A DNA stretch of 41,043 nt from Shewanella fidelis ATCC BAA-318 (GTDB lineage: Bacteria > Pseudomonadota > Gammaproteobacteria > Enterobacterales > Shewanellaceae): contig NZ_JADX01000026.1 in the NCBI RefSeq assembly GCF_000518605.1, forward strand, positions 1 to 41,043, in the 5' to 3' direction. The notes below the pieces were generated by a model. It was not told the origin of the DNA. It searched no databases and saw only the letters and a list, made by a program, of their open reading frames with translations. A program made the position numbers and the translations under genes. Every line of letters starts with the position of its first letter. The first letter of the stretch is position 1. This document shows, piece after piece, positions 30,806 through 40,912 of the stretch.

Positions 30806-31720
30806 ATGCAACTGAATGATCTGAAGCTGTTTGTACGGGTTGCTGACTGTGGCAGTTTAACTGCGGCTGCAGTTGAGCTCGATATTTCCTCTGCGGTGGC
30901 CAGTGCTGGTTTAAAGCGGCTCGAGAAAGAGCTAGGCACAGCCTTATTTATTCGTAGTACCCGTAGCTTAAGGTTAACCGATGCGGGCGAGCGTTATTTG
31001 ATCCATTGTCGCCGTGCTCTGAGTGATCTTGAAGTGGGTCAGCGTGCCATTGAAAGCAGCCAAGATAATATCTCGGGGACAGTCAGTTTATCTGTTCCTT
31101 CAGATGTCGGCCGCAATGTTTTACTGCCTTGGTTAGATGATTTTTTATTAACGCACTCCGAGCTTAAGCTTAGATTACATATTGGTGATAATTTGTCGGA
31201 TTTTTATCATGACAAAATCGATGTAGCGTTACGTTCAGGAGTTCCTAAAGACTCATCGCTGGTGGCTTTTAAAATTTGTAGTTCACGTAGAGTGCTTTGC
31301 GCTTCACCTGAGTATATCGCAGGCTTTGGCCAGCCGAACTCCATTGAGCAATTACCTGAACATAACTGTTTGTTTTTTATGTTAGATGAGCGTACACATG
31401 ACCAGTGGGTTTTTCATAAAAATAGTCAGCAATATAAAGTTCGGGTCACGGCTAACCGTACTTGTAACGATGCTGACATCGCTCGGCGATGGGCGGTAGC
31501 AGGGCAAGGCTTAGTGTATAAATCCTGGCTAGATTTGACCGATGACATCGAGACTGGCCGCTTAGTGCCGCTATTAACCGGTTACCAAGGCGAAGATGCT
31601 GATCTGTATCTTGTGTGTCCCGGCCGTGAACATGTGACTCCGGTGATCTTACTGCTTAGAGATATGTTACGTGAGCATTGTAAGCAGCGTTTAGCTAGAG
31701 TGAAGCACTTGATGGAGTAA
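30806..31720 (+). CDS. LysR-family transcriptional regulator
   Basis: Protein of 304 residues from ATG at 30806; a TTG two codons earlier is an alternative, with GGA closer to it. The N-terminal winged helix-turn-helix (about 1-60, LKLFVRVADCGSLTAAAVEL to LRLTDAGERYL) is followed by the LysR effector-binding domain (about 90-290). This resembles the CrgA/AaeR-like subgroup. It stands alone between two terminators and has no divergent partner, so its targets are not given by context. AT-rich DNA just upstream probably holds its promoter. Confidence 0.93.
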   Translation: MQLNDLKLFVRVADCGSLTAAAVELDISSAVASAGLKRLEKELGTALFIRSTRSLRLTDAGERYLIHCRRALSDLEVGQRAIESSQDNISGTVSLSVPSDVGRNVLLPWLDDFLLTHSELKLRLHIGDNLSDFYHDKIDVALRSGVPKDSSLVAFKICSSRRVLCASPEYIAGFGQPNSIEQLPEHNCLFFMLDERTHDQWVFHKNSQQYKVRVTANRTCNDADIARRWAVAGQGLVYKSWLDLTDDIETGRLVPLLTGYQGEDADLYLVCPGREHVTPVILLLRDMLREHCKQRLARVKHLME

Positions 31721-31725
31721 GGCAC

Positions 31726-31751
31726 AAAAAAACCGCTCGAAAGCGGTTTTT
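31726..31751. terminator. Bidirectional terminator between the LysR gene and rho
   Basis: Stem AAACCGCT / AGCGGTTT, loop CGAA. Seven A on the left side give a T-run for the rho transcript, and the right side has a T-run for the LysR gene. Confidence 0.93.
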
Positions 31752-31783
31752 AGTTTAACGTTGCATGGAGCTGTAAGATGCAG

Positions 31784-33049
31784 TTAGCTCTTAGCGCGTT
31801 TCATCGCAGTGAAGAACTCATCGTTAGTTTTGGTCATTGCCAATTTATCGATAAGGAATTCCATGCCTGCAACTTCATCCATTGGATTGAGGATCTTACG
31901 TAGGATCCACATTTTTTGCAGTTCGTCAGGTGTCGTTAGCTTCTCTTCACGACGAGTTCCTGAACGGTTAAAGTCGATTGCTGGGAATACGCGTTTTTCA
32001 GCAGCTTTACGAGAAAGGTGTAACTCTTGGTTACCTGTACCTTTAAATTCTTCGTAAATTACTTCATCCATCTTAGAGCCTGTATCAACAAGCGCGGTTG
32101 CGATAATCGTTAAGCTACCGCCGTTCTCGATGTTACGTGCAGCACCAAAGAAACGCTTTGGACGGTGTAGAGCATTGGCGTCGACACCACCGGTTAGTAC
32201 CTTGCCTGATGAAGGAATAACCGTGTTGTATGCACGTGCAAGACGCGTGATTGAGTCAAGTAAGATCACAACGTCTTTCTTGTGCTCTACTAGACGTTTC
32301 GCTTTTTCAATCACCATTTCGGCAACTTGTACGTGACGGCTAGCTGGTTCATCGAAGGTTGAAGCAATAACTTCACCTTTAACCATGCGTTGCATTTCAG
32401 TTACTTCTTCAGGACGTTCGTCAATTAGCAATACCATTAACACCACTTCAGGGTTGTTGTTGGTGATGCTTTGCGCCATATTTTGCAGCAATAAAGTTTT
32501 ACCGGCTTTCGGCGGAGCAACAATCAGACCACGCTGACCTTTACCGATTGGTGAGCACAAATCTAAAATACGTGAAGTGATATCTTCGGTTGAACCATTA
32601 CCACGCTCCATACGAAGACGATCTTCCGCATGTAAAGGTGTTAGGTTTTCAAAAAGGATTTTGTTGCGAGAGTTTTCTGGCTTGTCGAAGTTAACTTCGG
32701 TTACTTTTAGCAGGGCAAAATAACGTTCGCCTTCTTTTGGTGGACGGATTTTACCGAAAATCGTGTCACCGGTGCGCATGTTAAAGCGTCTAATTTGGCT
32801 CGGTGATACGTAGATATCATCAGGACCCGCTAGGTATGAACCATCAGAGCTACGAAGGAAGCCGAAGCCGTCTTGTAAAATCTCTAAAACGCCACCACCA
32901 AAAATATCTTCACCGCTTTTAGCGTGGGCTTTAAGAATAGAGAAAATAATGTCTTGCTTGCGAGCACGAGCCATATTATCAAGCTTCATGTCCTGCGCAA
33001 GCTGGACTAAATCTGATATCGAGGTGTTTTTTAATTCTGATAAATTCAT
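31784..33049 (-). CDS. rho: Transcription termination factor Rho
   Basis: Protein of 421 residues (419 in Escherichia coli), a hexameric RNA helicase. The N-terminal helical part starts [18 protein letters not shown]; the primary RNA-binding cold-shock-like fold follows with [19 protein letters not shown]; the RecA-like ATPase has Walker [12 protein letters not shown] (about 175-185) and Walker [11 protein letters not shown]. No insertions are seen. A 240-bp leader separates it from trxA, and Rho usually autoregulates through its leader. Confidence 0.98.
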   Translation of the reverse strand: MNLSELKNTSISDLVQLAQDMKLDNMARARKQDIIFSILKAHAKSGEDIFGGGVLEILQDGFGFLRSSDGSYLAGPDDIYVSPSQIRRFNMRTGDTIFGKIRPPKEGERYFALLKVTEVNFDKPENSRNKILFENLTPLHAEDRLRMERGNGSTEDITSRILDLCSPIGKGQRGLIVAPPKAGKTLLLQNMAQSITNNNPEVVLMVLLIDERPEEVTEMQRMVKGEVIASTFDEPASRHVQVAEMVIEKAKRLVEHKKDVVILLDSITRLARAYNTVIPSSGKVLTGGVDANALHRPKRFFGAARNIENGGSLTIIATALVDTGSKMDEVIYEEFKGTGNQELHLSRKAAEKRVFPAIDFNRSGTRREEKLTTPDELQKMWILRKILNPMDEVAGMEFLIDKLAMTKTNDEFFTAMKRAKS

Positions 33050-33206
33050 CTTGGTGGGTCTTGTTTTGTACGTGACAATGCCATCTTCGATCGACAGTTT
33101 TGTAGCTTAGTGAGTAGCGATCGGATAGCGAGAAGTGGGTTAATTTGAATGATTCTGGTTATTAAAGTAGCACTAACAGGGCGAGGCGTCTAGAAGTTTA
33201 GTTAAA

Positions 33207-33239
33207 CCCGACACATTTTCTTATTGAAGCTGTGTCGGG
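33207..33239 (-). terminator. Hairpin terminator of trxA
   Basis: Perfect 9-bp stem CCCGACACA / TGTGTCGGG with a 15-nt loop, then TTTAAC on the minus strand. It lies between trxA and the rho leader and may be a true terminator or an attenuator. A second, weaker stem (CCGCTT / AAGCGG) lies closer to the trxA stop, at about 33257-33280. Confidence 0.65.
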
Positions 33240-33289
33240 AGTCACTTATATACCGCTTAATCTAGTATAAAGCGGCATTTTTTAGTGAT

Positions 33290-33616
33290 TTAAAGTTGTG
33301 CGTCGATGAACTCTTTTAGTTGAGTCTTTGACAGTGCACCAACTTTAGTCGCCGCTAGCTCACCAGCTTTAAATAGTAATAGTGTAGGAATGCCACGAAC
33401 GCCATATTTAGCTGGCGATACGTTGTTTTGGTCAACGTTCAATTTCGCGATAGTGATCTTACCTTCGTATTCTTCAGCTACGTCATCTAAGATTGGGGCA
33501 ATCATCTTACAAGGACCACACCATTCAGCCCAAAAATCAACCAGAACTGGTAGTTCTGAATTAATTACGTCGTTTTCAAAGCTATCGTCGCTTAGGTATA
33601 CAATCTTGTCGCTCAT
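33290..33616 (-). CDS. trxA: Thioredoxin 1
   Basis: Protein of 108 residues from ATG at 33616. It is the general cytoplasmic disulfide reductase, with active site WCGPC and the cis-proline in GIPTLLLF. The frame is open 8 codons further up, but the chosen ATG gives the family start [11 protein letters not shown] and has GGAG 6 nt before it. Position before rho is conserved in gammaproteobacteria. A 10-bp palindrome lies in its promoter region. Confidence 0.97.
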   Translation of the reverse strand: MSDKIVYLSDDSFENDVINSELPVLVDFWAEWCGPCKMIAPILDDVAEEYEGKITIAKLNVDQNNVSPAKYGVRGIPTLLLFKAGELAATKVGALSKTQLKEFIDAQL

Positions 33617-34022
33617 ATCGTTCTCCAGTTTGGTTGCCATTGCTGGTTTGTTAATGGCTTAACCTGTATATTGGGTCGGTAAAATAACTTTTCAAGCGAA
33701 AAGTTATGCAAATATTACAGTCGGCACTCTTGAGTTTGTGAAAACGTTTTAGACAACTCGCTGATTTACAGGCATAGTTAGCCTACGTCAACGACGTTTA
33801 ACGCTTGATGCGTTTAAAATTGTCCTAAGAGAACGCGGTAATCACGCTTAAATTTCATTGCATCATAAAAATATATTGAGGGAATAAATCATTCCGTCAC
33901 TGATGCCAAAAATATCGTGGTAAACGTTTCTCCGAGAGTGCACCAATTTTTCGTGATAAAATGCCATCGCTATTTCAATCGATCGAGTTTTTTATTGCAA
34001 CCTTTACAGGTAAGCCTGCGCT
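33617..34022. other. Divergent region between trxA and rhlB
   Basis: About 400 bp with the promoters of both genes. On the rhlB side a -10-like TAAAAT (33957-33962) has no clear -35. On the trxA side TTGAAA and TATACA are spaced 19 bp apart, with a palindrome across the -35. No gene was found. Confidence 0.4.
33684..33707. promoter_or_regulatory. Perfect 10-bp palindrome in the trxA promoter region
   Basis: ATAACTTTTC and GAAAAGTTAT, separated by AAGC, form a perfect inverted repeat about 70-90 bp upstream of the trxA start. It overlaps the likely -35 and may be an operator or a hairpin. No known regulator box matched. Confidence 0.45.
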
Positions 34023-35333
34023 ATGAGCGAAACACATTTATCTACACAAAAGTTTGCTGACTTCCCATTACATAATGAAGTACAACAAGCACTTAACGAA
34101 GCTGGATTTGAATTTTGTACTCCAATTCAGGCTTTATCGTTACCGATTTTATTAGAAAAAAAAGATATAGCTGGTCAGGCACAAACAGGTACAGGTAAAA
34201 CGCTGGCCTTTTTGGTAGCAACCTTTAATCACCTATTATCAACTCCCATCCCAGCAGAGCGTCAACTAAACCAGCCTCGTGCGATTATCATGGCACCAAC
34301 GCGTGAGTTGGCTATCCAAATTGCTAAAGATGCTAAATTATTGGCTAAACATACTGGCTTAAAAGTGGGGATTGTTTATGGTGGTGAAGGCTACGAGCAG
34401 CAGTTAAAAGTCTTGGATAAAGGCGTTGATGTGCTTATCGGCACCACTGGGCGAATTATTGATTATGTTCGTCAAGGTGTTGTGAACGTGAGTGCTATTC
34501 AAGCTGTAGTGCTAGATGAAGCCGATCGTATGTTCGATTTGGGCTTTATTAAAGATATCCGTTTCTTGTTTAGACGTATGCCTGATGCAAAGTCACGCTT
34601 AAACATGTTGTTCTCTGCAACGCTTTCTATGAAAGTGCAAGAGCTTGCTTATGACCACATGAATGACCCTGAGAAAGTAGAGATTGCGCCAAACGAGAAA
34701 ACATCAAAGAACATTAAAGAGGAGATCTTCTATCCATCGATGGAGGAGAAGATGCCTTTGTTATTGTCTTTACTTGAAGAAGACTGGCCAGAAAAAGCCA
34801 TCGTGTTTTCAAATACCAAGCACAGTTGCGAAAAAGTCTGGTGTTGGCTTGAGGGAGACGGACATCGCGCAGGCTTGCTAACTGGTGATGTACCACAAAA
34901 GAAGCGCTTACGTATTCTTGAGCAGTTTACCAAAGGTGAGATCGATATCCTGGTTGCAACTGACGTAGCAGCCCGTGGATTACATATTTCAGATGTATCA
35001 CACGTGTATAACTACGATCTGCCTGATGATTGTGAAGACTATGTACACCGTATTGGTCGTACTGGTCGTGCGGGTCAAAAAGGCGTGTCAGTGAGTTTTG
35101 CTTGTGAAGAGTATGCGCTTAACTTACCAGCAATCGAGACTTATATTCAGCACTCGATTCCGGTCACTTCATACGACAGCAGTGCCCTGCTAGATGATAT
35201 TCCACCACCAGTGAAAATTCATCGTAAGCCTAGCACTCATACTCGGAATACGCGTGCCCAAGGCAATAGCCGTCCTCAAGGTGGCCAGCGCAGTGGTCAG
35301 CGTCGTCATGACAGAAACCGTAGACACTCATAG
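34023..35333 (+). CDS. rhlB: DEAD-box ATP-dependent RNA helicase RhlB
   Basis: Protein of 436 residues. It unwinds RNA for decay in the degradosome. Motifs in order: Q-motif [11 protein letters not shown], Walker [28 protein letters not shown] (DEAD), SAT in [27 protein letters not shown] and [10 protein letters not shown]. The C-terminal 40 residues are Arg/Gly/Gln-rich, as in RhlB, and could bind RNA or RNase E. The rho/trxA neighbourhood and downstream gppA are the classic RhlB setting. Confidence 0.96.
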   Translation: MSETHLSTQKFADFPLHNEVQQALNEAGFEFCTPIQALSLPILLEKKDIAGQAQTGTGKTLAFLVATFNHLLSTPIPAERQLNQPRAIIMAPTRELAIQIAKDAKLLAKHTGLKVGIVYGGEGYEQQLKVLDKGVDVLIGTTGRIIDYVRQGVVNVSAIQAVVLDEADRMFDLGFIKDIRFLFRRMPDAKSRLNMLFSATLSMKVQELAYDHMNDPEKVEIAPNEKTSKNIKEEIFYPSMEEKMPLLLSLLEEDWPEKAIVFSNTKHSCEKVWCWLEGDGHRAGLLTGDVPQKKRLRILEQFTKGEIDILVATDVAARGLHISDVSHVYNYDLPDDCEDYVHRIGRTGRAGQKGVSVSFACEEYALNLPAIETYIQHSIPVTSYDSSALLDDIPPPVKIHRKPSTHTRNTRAQGNSRPQGGQRSGQRRHDRNRRHS

Positions 35334-35346
35334 GCGATAACACGTA

Positions 35347-36258
35347 ATGACAGCACCTCTTTATGCAGCCATTACTTTGGGCTCAAATAGTTTTAATATG
35401 CTGGTTGCACAAACCGTTGGTCAGCAACCTAAAGTTATTGCTAAGTACAAACGTAAAGTGCGCTTGGCTGAAGGGATCCAAAAAGATGGTTCGCTCAGTG
35501 AAGAGGTGTTATTACGCGGTTTAGATTGTCTTGCCATGTTTGCAGATATGCTCAAAAAAGAGGGGGTATCTGCAGGCAATGTTGCGGTGATTGCTACTGC
35601 AACATTACGTAAGATCTCAAATTCAGATGACTTTTGTCGTCGTGCTTTACCCGTGCTGGGTTATCCAATAGAGATCATTTCTGGTATGCGTGAAGCTGAG
35701 CTGATTTACCAAGGCATGGTCGCTACTACAGCGGGAGAAGGAAGGCGGCTTGTTATTGATATCGGCGGTGCGAGTACCGAATTTATTATCGGTGATGGCA
35801 CAAGCATCCTGCTAAAAACTAGCTTACCTATGGGCTGTGTGACGTTTAATGAGTCATTCTTTAGCCATTTCCCTATGCAACAACTCGACTTTGATGATGC
35901 TAAAGCCAGAGTAAAGACAGTGCTCGGTGAACAGTTATCAGCACTTAAGCGCTTGGGTTGGCATTGTGCAGTTGGCGCTTCAGGTAGCGTGCAGTCTGTG
36001 GTTGAGTTACTTAATCACCGTGGTTTATCGAGCGTGATCACCTTAGAGGTCTTATCTGATTTAAAACGAGAGATCTTGTCCCAATCCGATGAGTCAATGT
36101 TGAGTATTTCAGGCTTGAACCCTGAAAGAGCGCCAACATTTGCAGCCGGAGTTGCCATTCTATTGGCATTGTTTGAGTTGCTGGAGATTGAAAAGCTTTA
36201 TCTTTCAGGTGGGGCCTTGCGTGAAGGTGTATTGCAGTTACTCGCCTGCCAATCTTGA
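35347..36258 (+). CDS. gppA: Short Ppx/GppA-family phosphatase
   Basis: Protein of 303 residues, covering only the two actin-like (ASKHA) N-terminal domains: LGSNSFNMLVAQ, the phosphate-binding VIDIGGASTEF, and GASGSVQS. The family hydrolyses polyphosphate or converts pppGpp to ppGpp. The Escherichia coli GppA (494 residues) has an extra C-terminal HD-type domain that is absent here; the frame ends normally. It starts 13 nt after rhlB, so the two are one operon. GppA is suggested by neighbourhood; the substrate is uncertain. Confidence 0.88.
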   Translation: MTAPLYAAITLGSNSFNMLVAQTVGQQPKVIAKYKRKVRLAEGIQKDGSLSEEVLLRGLDCLAMFADMLKKEGVSAGNVAVIATATLRKISNSDDFCRRALPVLGYPIEIISGMREAELIYQGMVATTAGEGRRLVIDIGGASTEFIIGDGTSILLKTSLPMGCVTFNESFFSHFPMQQLDFDDAKARVKTVLGEQLSALKRLGWHCAVGASGSVQSVVELLNHRGLSSVITLEVLSDLKREILSQSDESMLSISGLNPERAPTFAAGVAILLALFELLEIEKLYLSGGALREGVLQLLACQS

Positions 36259-36707
36259 TTTGATATCAACAATCACTCTGATTGCCAAAATCTAAGTATA
36301 CCTATAGTTCTACTCTTCTATCCGTATATTTTACTTAAGACATTTGTAACTTTTGAGTCTTGATGTCCTAGCCCTATCAGCCAGGTGATTACGATTGCTC
36401 TCGTATAAGCAACGTAACTCTTAAAGTTGGCTAATTTTTTCTTAATGATTTGTAACTAACAAGTTTTAGCTTCCTCTTTGTAATTTCAATAACAAATATA
36501 AGCTGTTAGCTGCCTCGTCTCTTACTTATTTCATGCAGTCTCCTTTTTATACCCTCCTAGAACAATAATTTTTTTGCATAAAGCATATTGTATAAAATAT
36601 GTGATAAGTGTTAAGGTTTTGTTGCGCTTGGTTGTTTTTCGTTCAAAACCACTAATGAATATTTTGGCTGAGCGCTAACTAAAAGAAGATTTAAGGGAGA
36701 GTAAACT
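36259..36707. other. Leader region of the TonB-dependent receptor gene
   Basis: A 449-bp AT-rich region. A TATAAA at 36591-36596 sits inside the inverted repeat CATATT-GTATAA-AATATG (36584-36601), about 110 bp ahead of the receptor start, a likely promoter and operator. No gppA terminator is clear and no small gene was recognised. The receptor gene itself has an AAGGGAGAG ribosome site. Confidence 0.45.
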
Positions 36708-39701
36708 ATGTCAGGAAGTAACGCTTTGGCGCGATTTTCGCCGAAAAAGACGTTGGCCGCACTTGCGGTGGGCTCAGTGCTATTTGTGTCCGCACCTGCA
36801 GCAATTGCCTCGGATACCAGTATTGTTAAAGGCCACATTGTCAATGCATCTGGTAGTAACCTATCTAACGCAACTATTACGCTAAAGCATAAAACTAAGG
36901 GCTTAGTGTTTACGGTTGAGACCAATGAGAAAGGTGACTACCTTTTGCGTAATGTTCCAGTTGGTGAATACGATATTACGATCAGCAAAAATGGTTATGA
37001 GCAAAGTCAGGAGAATGGGGTAAGGGTTAGCATTGGTCAATCCGTTATTCTTGATGGGCAATTGTACGATGCAGGTACAGATAATGTTGAACGAATAGCA
37101 GTTACGGGCAGCATGATCCGTAGGGTTGATACAGCATCTTCAACTTCAGGTTTAACCTTTAGCCAAGATGAGCTACAAAGAATGCCAGTTAACACTGGCT
37201 TTGAGAGTATTGCGCTATTAGCTCCTGGTACTGCCGCTCCTGGTGGCTCAGCTTTCAAGGGAGCGTCTAGTTTTGGTGGTTCATCTGCTGCTGAGAATGG
37301 TTATTACTTTAACGGCCTTAATGTAACAAGTATCAGAACGGGATTGGGATCGATTCGTTTACCTTGGGAAGCTATATCGCAAACTCAAGTTAAAACTGGT
37401 GGAGTAAGCCCAGAGTTTGGTGGTGCACTTGGTGGTATTGTTAATGCGGTATCTAAGTCAGGCGAAAATGAGTTTAAGTTCGGTGCAGAAGCTCGTTGGG
37501 ATCCATCATCTTTACGTGCTAGTCAAGATAGCATTTACCAATCTAACGGTGAGATAGACACTAATACACAGCAGGATAGCTATGATTTTAAAGAGTTACA
37601 GTTATGGGCTAGCGGTGCGATAGTTGAAGACTCGTTGTTCTTTTATGGTTTATTTGCACCAAGACGAGAAGAGTCGGAGTGGGCAGGACAAACTACAAAA
37701 ACTAGTAAGGACCGTGAAGAGGATCGCTGGTTTGCTAAGTTAGATTGGTACATGACAGATGATCATTCTATTGGTTTCTCTGCAATGAATAATAAGCGCA
37801 CTTGGACCAATAAGACTTATGCATACGATTGGGAAACAAATATAGTAGGTGAAAAGCAAGGTGTTGATGCTCCAGGTGAAGATGGTGGCAAAGTCTATAG
37901 TTTGAACTACAACGGATACTTGTCTGACACCTTCTCTGTATCAGCAGTGGTTGGCCGTGTTCAAGAAGATGTAGAGAACGTTGTAGCTTCAACCGATCCT
38001 GGTGTCTGGGATTTCCGAGATGGCACCACCACGCTCAGTCAGCATACTAATTCTTCAGTTTCTGAGGAGCATTATACTCGTGATCAAGCACGGGTTGATT
38101 TCAGTTGGGATCTAGAAGACCACTCTATTCAATTTGGTGTTGATTACACAAAGGTTAAAGTTGATTACAGCTCTTCGCAAAATGGTATTGGTGATGCGCA
38201 GGGGTGGTGGTCAGTTTACACCGCTGGTGCAGACGATAATTCAGGTCAAGTTGAGGGTGCAGATTATATTGAACGCCGTGTTAGAGAGCGCTTTACCGAC
38301 TCTGATGTAACATCAATGGCTTTCTATATTAATGATTCATGGCAAGCGACAGATAACTTAGTGCTTAATTTAGGACTGCGTTATAGCGAATTTGAAAATA
38401 CCGTATCTGATGGTCGCTCATATGTGAAAATGGAAGATCAATTCGCTCCTCGTGTTCAAGCAATTTATGACGTATTTGGTGATGGAGAAGCAAAAGTTTT
38501 TGCGACCTATGGTCGTTATTTCCAGCCCGTATCGGCAAACATGAATATTACTCAGGGATCGTCGTCTATTGAGTGGTTTGAATATTTTGAACTTGATCAG
38601 TTGGATAGCGATGGTCACCCTGTGATTACAGCTGATGGTTCTCCAAGCCGTGGTGCAATGCTACGTGATCGTTGGTATCGTCAGAAAGGAATTACCGAAC
38701 CTGGTTTAATTGCCTCTTCTTCACTAAAGTCTATGTATTCAGATGAGTTCACATTGGGCTACCAGCAAGAAGTATTTGACACTATGACCGCTGGTGTTCG
38801 TGGTATTTATCGTGATCTTGGGCGTAGTGTCGAAGATACAGATGTTGGTCCAGTATTATCTAAAAAACTTGCTGAGTTAGGAATTACCGACAATGTCGGT
38901 CAAAGTTCTTACTATGTTCTGCTCAATCCGGGTGAAGATGTCGCTATTTCTTACGATTTTGACGGCGATGGTAATGTTGATAATGTCAACTTAAGCGCCG
39001 CTGAAATGGCGTTGCCTGAAGCAGAACGTAAGTACCTTGCGTTAGAGTTTACTTTAGACGGTTCGGTGACTGATGATTTACGTATTAACTCTTCATACAC
39101 TTGGTCTCATAGCTACGGTAATACTGAAGGCTTAGTTAAAACCGATAATAACCAAGCGGATCCAGGCTGGACGACATCATATGACTATGGTGACTTGATG
39201 GATCATGCATATGGTGACTTACCTAATGACCATCGACATGCCTTTAAGCTAAGTGGTGCGTATGATATTACAGAAGAATTGATTTTTGGTTTTGTTACTC
39301 GCGTAACTTCGGGTCGACCACAAAGTTATTTCTCGGTGCACCCTGAAGGAGTTGATAGCTGTGCAGCTGGTAATCCATGGGATGATTGTATCAGTCGTTA
39401 CTATGGACAAGCATCTCATTATGATGAAAATGGTAATCCAGCTCCTCGTGGTAGTGCAGGTAATTTACCTTGGGTAACGAACATCGATCTATCATTAACA
39501 TATATGACGGAGATCTTTGAAGGTGACTTCACGATTAAAGGGACAGTTTATAATGTTCTTAACTCTGATTCAGCTACAAATATCAATGAAGAAAGAGCTC
39601 GTTATGGAGACTCTGGTCTTGAGCTAAACCCTGACTATGGGATGGTGACAGACCGTCAAGAAGAACGTTACTTCTCGTTGGTTGCACGCTACGAGTTTTA
39701 A
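36708..39701 (+). CDS. Oar-like TonB-dependent outer-membrane receptor
   Basis: Protein of 997 residues. A signal peptide ends near A34 (PAAIA-SDTS). Residues about 37-115 form a carboxypeptidase-regulatory-like beta domain (VKGHIVNASGSNLSNATITL, GDYLLRNVPVGEYDITI). The TonB-box/plug region begins with ERIAVTGSMIRR, and the rest is a 22-strand barrel ending in the aromatic LVARYEF, the signal for the BAM machine. This fits the Oar-like subfamily, so peptide or protein import (or export) is likelier than siderophore uptake, though this is inferred. A loop near D750 resembles a calcium-binding site. Confidence 0.92.
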   Translation: MSGSNALARFSPKKTLAALAVGSVLFVSAPAAIASDTSIVKGHIVNASGSNLSNATITLKHKTKGLVFTVETNEKGDYLLRNVPVGEYDITISKNGYEQSQENGVRVSIGQSVILDGQLYDAGTDNVERIAVTGSMIRRVDTASSTSGLTFSQDELQRMPVNTGFESIALLAPGTAAPGGSAFKGASSFGGSSAAENGYYFNGLNVTSIRTGLGSIRLPWEAISQTQVKTGGVSPEFGGALGGIVNAVSKSGENEFKFGAEARWDPSSLRASQDSIYQSNGEIDTNTQQDSYDFKELQLWASGAIVEDSLFFYGLFAPRREESEWAGQTTKTSKDREEDRWFAKLDWYMTDDHSIGFSAMNNKRTWTNKTYAYDWETNIVGEKQGVDAPGEDGGKVYSLNYNGYLSDTFSVSAVVGRVQEDVENVVASTDPGVWDFRDGTTTLSQHTNSSVSEEHYTRDQARVDFSWDLEDHSIQFGVDYTKVKVDYSSSQNGIGDAQGWWSVYTAGADDNSGQVEGADYIERRVRERFTDSDVTSMAFYINDSWQATDNLVLNLGLRYSEFENTVSDGRSYVKMEDQFAPRVQAIYDVFGDGEAKVFATYGRYFQPVSANMNITQGSSSIEWFEYFELDQLDSDGHPVITADGSPSRGAMLRDRWYRQKGITEPGLIASSSLKSMYSDEFTLGYQQEVFDTMTAGVRGIYRDLGRSVEDTDVGPVLSKKLAELGITDNVGQSSYYVLLNPGEDVAISYDFDGDGNVDNVNLSAAEMALPEAERKYLALEFTLDGSVTDDLRINSSYTWSHSYGNTEGLVKTDNNQADPGWTTSYDYGDLMDHAYGDLPNDHRHAFKLSGAYDITEELIFGFVTRVTSGRPQSYFSVHPEGVDSCAAGNPWDDCISRYYGQASHYDENGNPAPRGSAGNLPWVTNIDLSLTYMTEIFEGDFTIKGTVYNVLNSDSATNINEERARYGDSGLELNPDYGMVTDRQEERYFSLVARYEF

Positions 39702-39718
39702 GCAACTTCGAAATAAAA

Positions 39719-39741
39719 AAAGGCCGCTGTTGCGGCCTTTT
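39719..39741. terminator. Bidirectional terminator after the receptor gene
   Basis: Stem AAAGGCCGC / GCGGCCTTT with loop TGTT, flanked by A and T runs. It serves the receptor gene and the converging thioredoxin-like gene. Confidence 0.92.
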
Positions 39742-39756
39742 CTATAACTGTAAGGT

Positions 39757-40290
39757 CTATTTTAAAATCTTAGCCAAGTCTGCTTCTAGTGAGACTTCAG
39801 GTCTTTCAACAATGCGTCCAATTTCTTTACTATCTTGTTCAATAATAAAGGTAGGAATACGAGTGAACTCATAGTTGGCCGCTAAGCCTTCAGGGTCTTG
39901 CTTAGCTCTATCTACTCCAATATAAGTTACCTTAATATTTGGATTATTGATCTGGTCGATGATACGAATAAACCTAGGTGTTTCACGGTGACAATCTGGA
40001 CACCATGTTCCGATGATGACTGTGATGTCAGTCGGTGTATCAACTTGCTGCAATTGAGCGATAACATTGGCATCAGATTTGTAGTTTGCATATTCATCAT
40101 GAAACCAGTCGAATTCATCAAGCTGTTGATGTGTTACAGCACCAGTTAAAATCACTTCTTGTTTCTCCTCACTGCATGTTGCTAGAAAGCCGTCTTGTTT
40201 ATCTTCAAATCCACAGCCACTATTTGCCATACTTTGGCTGCTAAAAAATAATAGTGTGGTTGCGAGTAATGCTTTGACGTTATTGTGCAT
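39757..40290 (-). CDS. Periplasmic thioredoxin-fold protein (TlpA-like)
   Basis: Protein of 177 residues with a signal peptide (MHNNVKALLATTLLFFSSQSMA, cleavage after A22). The thioredoxin fold is in the C-terminal half with active site GTWCPDC (C97, C100) and cis-Pro in TRIPTFII. Two further cysteines (C26, C39) lie near the mature N-terminus. The CPDC site suggests a reductase or a thiol donor for periplasmic proteins, such as in cytochrome assembly; the partner is unknown. It is monocistronic, sharing a terminator with the receptor gene. Confidence 0.88.
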   Translation of the reverse strand: MHNNVKALLATTLLFFSSQSMANSGCGFEDKQDGFLATCSEEKQEVILTGAVTHQQLDEFDWFHDEYANYKSDANVIAQLQQVDTPTDITVIIGTWCPDCHRETPRFIRIIDQINNPNIKVTYIGVDRAKQDPEGLAANYEFTRIPTFIIEQDSKEIGRIVERPEVSLEADLAKILK

Positions 40291-40860
40291 GATAATACCT
40301 TAACCAAGAAGAAATGATGTTGCTTTATTCAAACATGCTCAAACCCATGGGTGAAGCTAACAATTACCGCAGTGTTAAAGGGATCACTTTATTAATCAGA
40401 AAATCATTATGAATAGTTAACTAAACTATGAAGTCTTAAAACTGTCTGAAACAAACCTCAAAATCTGTTTGTGCTAGCTTAAGGAAGAGCAATGTTAAAT
40501 GTAGTAGTGCAGTGATTGCTGATTAAAAGAAATGACGTAGAGATAGGCAGAGTCATATAGAATTAATTAGAGTTAAGTGAGTATGGTTGATAAGGTCTAC
40601 GGTATCGCGATAGATAGGTAAAGTGATCTGGCGCTATTCTCAATATGCACTATATAAGTACGTTTTTACTCTTGGCGCTTAATTGGAACTGTAGCGCTGT
40701 AACTATACTAATGGAAAAGAATCATAATCTGTTTTCTTACAACAACGAAAAACAAAAAATCGAAACTAAATAATCAGATCTGCTTAAAATAATTCGTGCA
40801 ACAATAAAATACTGTACTAGACTCAATATCCCGGCGGATAAATAGTAACCACAATATCAC
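40291..40860. other. Gene-free AT-rich region
   Basis: About 570 bp upstream of the rRNA promoter with no open frame worth calling on either strand and no strong hairpin seen. It should contain the promoter of the thioredoxin-fold gene at its left end, and may hold Fis sites for the rRNA promoter, though none could be assigned by eye with certainty. Confidence 0.4.
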
Positions 40861-40864
40861 TATT

Positions 40865-40873
40865 TGTGGATAA
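40865..40873 (-). promoter_or_regulatory. Perfect DnaA box
   Basis: TTATCCACA on the minus strand (TGTGGATAA on the plus strand) is the strongest DnaA-binding consensus. It lies about 110 bp upstream of the expected rRNA transcription start. A single 9-mer can occur by chance. Confidence 0.6.
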
Positions 40874-40912
40874 CTCTGGGGGTATGTGGTGTGTATGGTG
40901 TGCTTATAATAT

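Noticed and set aside
36611..36925. Minus-strand frame of 104 codons across the receptor start
   Set aside because: Antisense to a strong signal peptide and ribosome site; product unrecognised.
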